64,000 nt of DNA, from contig JAVTVX010000030.1 in the NCBI GenBank assembly GCA_033439265.1, positions 9,001,774-9,065,773 of the forward strand, given 5' to 3'. This stretch comes from Dillenia suffruticosa. Taxonomy: Eukaryota > Streptophyta > Magnoliopsida > Dilleniales > Dilleniaceae. The first letter of the stretch is position 1. Every line of letters begins with the position of its first letter. The translations under genes and the position numbers were made by a program. Positions 59,819 to 64,000 of this stretch are shown here, one piece after another. Under the pieces are notes generated by a model, which saw only the letters and a program-made list of their open reading frames with translations, ran no database searches and was not told the DNA's origin.

Positions 59819-60436
59819 CTTCAATCTCTTTTCCCTACGCTTTCAGCTGTGCTGTGCTGTGCTGTACACGAAAAAGAAAAGAAAAAACATAAATTAATAA
59901 ATAAAGTCGGTGGGTTTCATTTCAAATCTTAAATCATTAGTTAGTACAGCAAAGGAAAAGGACTCCCATCACACCAAGTCACTGTTGCTGTCCCGATAGA
60001 TGAGAAAGCTCATTGGCACCACACCTATATTATAGCTTTTCTATCTTTTACTCACACACCTTTGGTAATTTACCTCAGCTTTTTAAGCATCTGGGAGTTT
60101 ATCCATGAACATGGCCCGATGACCCACATTAGCCCTATTCTTGGGCAGGCATGGTTGCGACCAATATTAATTAAGTACACGAGAAAGCAAATACGAATTA
60201 GAGATGTTTGGGCAGGTTTCCGTGGGACTTGAGCATCAGGTCCCCCACCGCACCAGAAACTCCCAGTCCTTCAATTCATATGTCTCATATTTAATCTAAT
60301 AATATTTTTTCTTTTATTATTTACTATTTCAACTTAAATTGACCAAACAAAGTGGTAATTTTTTAACACACTTTTTGAACAACATTTATGAAAGAAAAAA
60401 TAAAATAACCTTGGAAAAGAGTCCACCCCCAACACC

Positions 60437-60466
60437 CTCCCACTCCCACTCCCACTCCCACTCCCA
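60437..60466. repeat. (CCCACT)n repeat
   Basis: Five successive CCCACT-type units lie in a pyrimidine-rich stretch of the 5' UTR intron. Confidence 0.9.
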
Positions 60467-61451
60467 ATTAAAAAAGAAAGAAAACTGGGTACCTGATAAA
60501 GAAAAATGCAATTAGAACAGAGGGGAAATTGTAATAAACGTTTTTACCTAGAATTTATTTTCTTACGTAGGGTTTAAGGGGAAATTGTAATGATATTTTA
60601 GATACAAAAACTAAATTATTTAACTTTATACGGACACCGAGACAGGCGAGAGACCATGATAGTATTTTTGTGGGCGCAGTTAAAAAAAAAAAAAGAAGGA
60701 AAGTAGAAAATTTTGGATAAAATTTATGAAACCCAACCATCTCATAACCGTACATAAGTACTGAGATCAGATCCACCGTGTGATTGTGTCACGCGTGTGA
60801 CCCTCAATCCATTCATTTTTAATATTCAAGAAATAAAAGAAGTTGCTCATTAACTGACGATAAAATCTTATTTATCATTTAAAAATATAAATAATTACTA
60901 TTTTATAATCATTTTTTTTTAACTATTTATAAGGAAAAATATTTAACCAAACATAAGACGCAAGAGGATTTAGTTTGAAAGTAAATTAATAAAAATATAG
61001 GAATGATATAATTAGATAAATTCCTTTAATTAAAAGTAGTCTCAAAAAATAAAAAATAAAAAATATTTATATTTTTAATATTTAATCGGAAGAGGATGCA
61101 GGCCTAATTACCATATACGAATAAGTAATTAAATTATGCTATATAAATAAATAAATAAATAAAACGGAAGTAAATGATAATCATAATTAATAGGACCATC
61201 CATCATCTTAGAATGCATGACCCACAGAATTTTTTGCCTGAAAGCTTTTGAGAGACTTTGCTTTAACCTAAGTCACACGGCACGAAAGAATGGCAAGCTG
61301 GGAGCAGGACCCAGTAAGCTTGGATTAATTAATTTTATTGTAAAAAATGTGATTTCAAAGTGGCCCAGTTTTAGGCCATAAATACCACTATACCATTGGG
61401 TGGCGGAGCCATAAAATTCAAGTATATATAATATTATTATCATAACATGTA

Positions 61452-61452
61452 C

Positions 61453-61496
<44 letters not shown>
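61452..61496. repeat. (ATT)n microsatellite
   Basis: About fifteen uninterrupted ATT triplets inside the proposed 5' UTR intron. The isoleucine-rich open frame over it is an artefact. Confidence 0.95.
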
Positions 61497-62039
61497 GAGA
61501 ATACATATTTTAATAAAAGAAAAATAAATAATGTGTTTAATAATGAGCAGGAGAAGAAGAAGCAAAAGCAAACAAAAAGCGGCGTTTGTCACGGAAGAAA
61601 AACACTAACAAATAAAAATTTTAAATTAACATAAAGAAGAAAATAAAGTGGGAGCTGATTAAAGGTGAATCAAAGCAAAACTACGACTGGATTGGAAACA
61701 GGAACACCCTTTTTTCTTTTCCTTTGATTGATATGATAGTAATTAGTAAAATCACATTCTCAACAACAACAGCAGGCGATGGTTTTGATCTGATATCCAA
61801 ATCGATCGCTGCTTGGATGGGTGGGACTCAGTGAGAGTCTCCACCGGTCAACTCAAAAATCTTCTTTCTTTTGAATCGAATCGATTCGATTCAATCAAAA
61901 CAAGCAACAGATTCGAATCCTTTTGAACCCCAAAACAATTGATTCCCATCCCATCGAAACAACAGATCACTTCTTAGAAATGGAATCACAAAGAAAAGTA
62001 AACAAGTAGAGAGAGAGAGAGAGACAGAGGGACGATACC

Positions 62040-62180
62040 TAACAAAGAAGAAAGAGAGAATTTCGTTTAGCTTTTTGGATCGAAAGGCTTTTGGTTTTTC
62101 TGATAATTCTCTTTCTGTGTTCCACCAATTCAATTAGTTAAATATAGAGAGAGAGAGAGAGAGGGAAGCGATTATGATGA
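62040..62180 (-). other. Probable 5' UTR exon 1 of the PICC gene
   Basis: This lies between the TATA box and the proposed donor. It contains a CT-rich run on the minus strand (GA on plus at about 62148-62162), typical of plant leaders. The start near 62180 is estimated from the TATA position. Confidence 0.5.
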
Positions 62181-62205
62181 AAATTGAGGAAAGAAAGAGA
62201 AAATC

Positions 62206-62216
62206 TTTATATATAA
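62206..62216 (-). promoter_or_regulatory. TATA box of the PICC gene
   Basis: The minus strand reads CTTATATATAAAG, a strong plant TATA element, about 30 bp before a CT-rich leader and about 175 bp before a good splice donor. Confidence 0.65.
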
Positions 62217-64000
62217 GAGAGCGATGGGTTGGCTTTGGCCGGTGGAGTTAGTGGTTTTGTGGGACAATACTAATTGCCTAATAGAGCATAAGATGGAACA
62301 TGAGATGAGAGTGTCCCTTTCGTGGAGGAGAGGACCAATCAACCCACCATATTGTCCATTTGAGAATGCCTGTTGTTTGGACTTTTTTGCCGCTCTTACC
62401 TTTCCTGCCCTTCTTCTCCCCCATTAACTTCTTCTGGCTTTCTAAAAGCCCCTTAATTGTCAAGAAAATATCAACGTACGCTTGACTTTCTATATCTCCC
62501 GAAAGATTTTAGAAAACCAAGTGAACACATGGTTTCAATCCGATTCTTAATTTAAGGTTTTATTACTAAATCTCATTTTTATTCTATTAATATAAATATA
62601 TCTTATAACTTTTAATTTGATTCTTGATTTTGATTTAATTTAATCAATAGCATATCAAAAGATCACATATACAATGCATCATTATAGCACCAAAATTTAT
62701 ATTGATTTGTCATTATACTCTTCTTTTAATTAGAAATTGTTGATAAATATGATCACGTAGGGACATTTTATTAAAAGTTAAAAAATATTTTAAATTTTAT
62801 TTTAGTGATAATGGGTTAACTTTCTTTATCTACATAACTCTCGCTAACTTCCATATATCTTTTCTTTCTCTTCTAACGTGAATTGTGTGAATCAAATTGA
62901 ACGTTTGGATGAACAACAGAGTGTGTTCATTAACAGATAAAAGATAGACATAGAATGAAACTTTTAGTGAAAACCATATTAAGGGATAAAGGAATTTTCA
63001 AGTATGAAAATTTCTTCCGTCATTGGATTTATCAGATTTTAGGTTGAGACGTCATGAATCTATGATGATAGTTCCATTTTGTGATCATCATCCAGACTGA
63101 GAGTTTTGATCTAGAGATTTCACAGTTCACAATATTTTGGATGCTTACACATTAGGGTACCACTCGAAATTTAATCTTTTAATTTTCTGAAAATTACCAT
63201 ATTTCCGTTAGTATCAAATAAATTTAACATTAGTATTAGAGAAAATTAGATTTATTAAAAATTTTTGAAACTTTTTTTGATATAAAATGTGTAGGATATA
63301 AAATTAGGACGCGAATTATAGATGAAATTCATAAATTCGAGAATACCACGAGAATACTCATACCAAAGAATTATGAAAATAATTTTTGTTAAATTTTTTG
63401 AGTATATTTAAGCCATGAAAACCAAACTTTTTGACTGTACAGATCTCAAAATCTTAGATCTGTCGAGTTAGAGGACAAATTAATGCATGCAAATGATCTA
63501 GATGTGTTCTTGATACTTAAATATATTAATTTGAGTGATCAATTGCAACTGTTATTCTCGAAAACTGGGATTTCCAAACCGGCCGCAAAGGGTCGTGACA
63601 ATGGTAGTTGGATTCGCTGAGTTTAGGGCTTATTTCTTCCAAAAATCGAGTTCAATATGAATTAGAAAACTTTAATTTCGAATTACAGTTGAAATCCACA
63701 CCAAAATCAGGCCAAAAATTTGTTTTTCGGCAACCGGGTCATGCTGACCCGATTGCAAAAAATCGGGCGAGGAAGTCCCATCTCAAACCTGTAGGCACGT
63801 GGCAAGCATGCACACTGAGGTGCATGACGCCAATGGGTGTTGGCGCGTAGGTTCACACGCACTAAGGTGCTTGAGGTAGTCCAGGTTAGTTCCAACTCGG
63901 ATCCACATCCCGACCTGTGTCACAACCCGGGATGGGGTCACATGCATGTAGGCGTGTGACCCACACCTTGCGCATCTAGCGTGTGTGCCAGCATGTTGGC
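62217..64000. other. Upstream DNA; no gene seen
   Basis: The stretch is AT-rich to about 63540. From there it becomes markedly richer in GC and CpG (ACCGGGTCATGCTGACCCG, CACGTGGC, GGCGCGTAGG), like LTR or leader DNA of plant retrotransposons. No boundary or coding domain can be shown before the window ends. Confidence 0.45.

Larger units (their letters stand above)
59861..62039 (-). other. 5' UTR intron of the PICC gene
   Basis: The proposed donor is TTAG|GTATCG with exon end at 62039. The proposed acceptor is GTGTACAG with exon start at 59861, next to a GCTGT repeat and 43 bp upstream of the ATG. The stretch has no coding content. It includes a CACTCC-type repeat (60437-60466) and an ATT microsatellite (61452-61496). 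Confidence 0.6.

Overview
The window is nuclear DNA from a flowering plant, most likely a dicot with a moderately repeat-rich genome. It is visibly AT-rich, genes have GT-AG introns up to several kb, and most of the sequence is nested, decayed plant transposons (RTE- and L1-type LINEs, Ty1/copia, Ty3/gypsy, CACTA, a hAT-like element, PIF/Harbinger, tRNA-derived SINEs). No species can be fixed from the sequence. I saw no rRNA gene, CRISPR array or bacterial operon.

Two host genes are supported, both on the minus strand. (1) An N-acetylglucosamine kinase family gene (BadF/BadG sugar kinase fold) has its start at 16525 and its first three coding exons at 16309-16525, 12858-13005 and 3992-4183. 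The remaining exons are not visible before the left edge. A decayed piece of the missing half (two exons) lies upstream at about 32.0-32.7 kb on the same strand. (2) A long coiled-coil, tail-anchored protein of the PICC (PAMP-INDUCED COILED-COIL) family has six coding exons between 53972 and 59818. It has a TATA-driven 5' leader near 62.2 kb separated from the start codon by an intron of about 2.2 kb. The model gives 1360 residues.

Layout: 1-1.3 kb RTE-type LINE; 1.6-2.3 kb GA-rich repeats and a 50-bp LINE insertion; 4-16.5 kb kinase gene, with an L1 LINE in intron 2 that is itself split by a 1.5-kb hAT-like element; 17.6-18.4 kb CACTA end and SINE; 19.3-26 kb minus-strand Ty3/gypsy element split by a CACTA element; 28-31.8 kb large CACTA remnant holding a second small CACTA; 32 kb kinase pseudogene; 33.5 kb SINE; 34.2-35.7 kb third small CACTA; 36.2-36.9 kb Harbinger transposase relic; 38.2-45.5 kb complete but decayed Ty1/copia element; 46.7-48.3 kb RTE LINE; 48.8-52.8 kb copia LTR-like units with many GTCGAC-type motifs, then gag; 53 kb RNase H relic; 54-62.2 kb PICC gene; 62.2-64 kb upstream DNA.

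The most unusual signal is shared by the three small CACTA elements (21944-23065, 30422-31566, 34422-35712). Each carries an internal tRNA-like module with an A box and a B box separated by exactly 32 bp, followed by a GC-rich block and flanked by subterminal arrays of CGACGG-type repeats. This looks like a non-autonomous DNA transposon family that has incorporated an RNA polymerase III type promoter.
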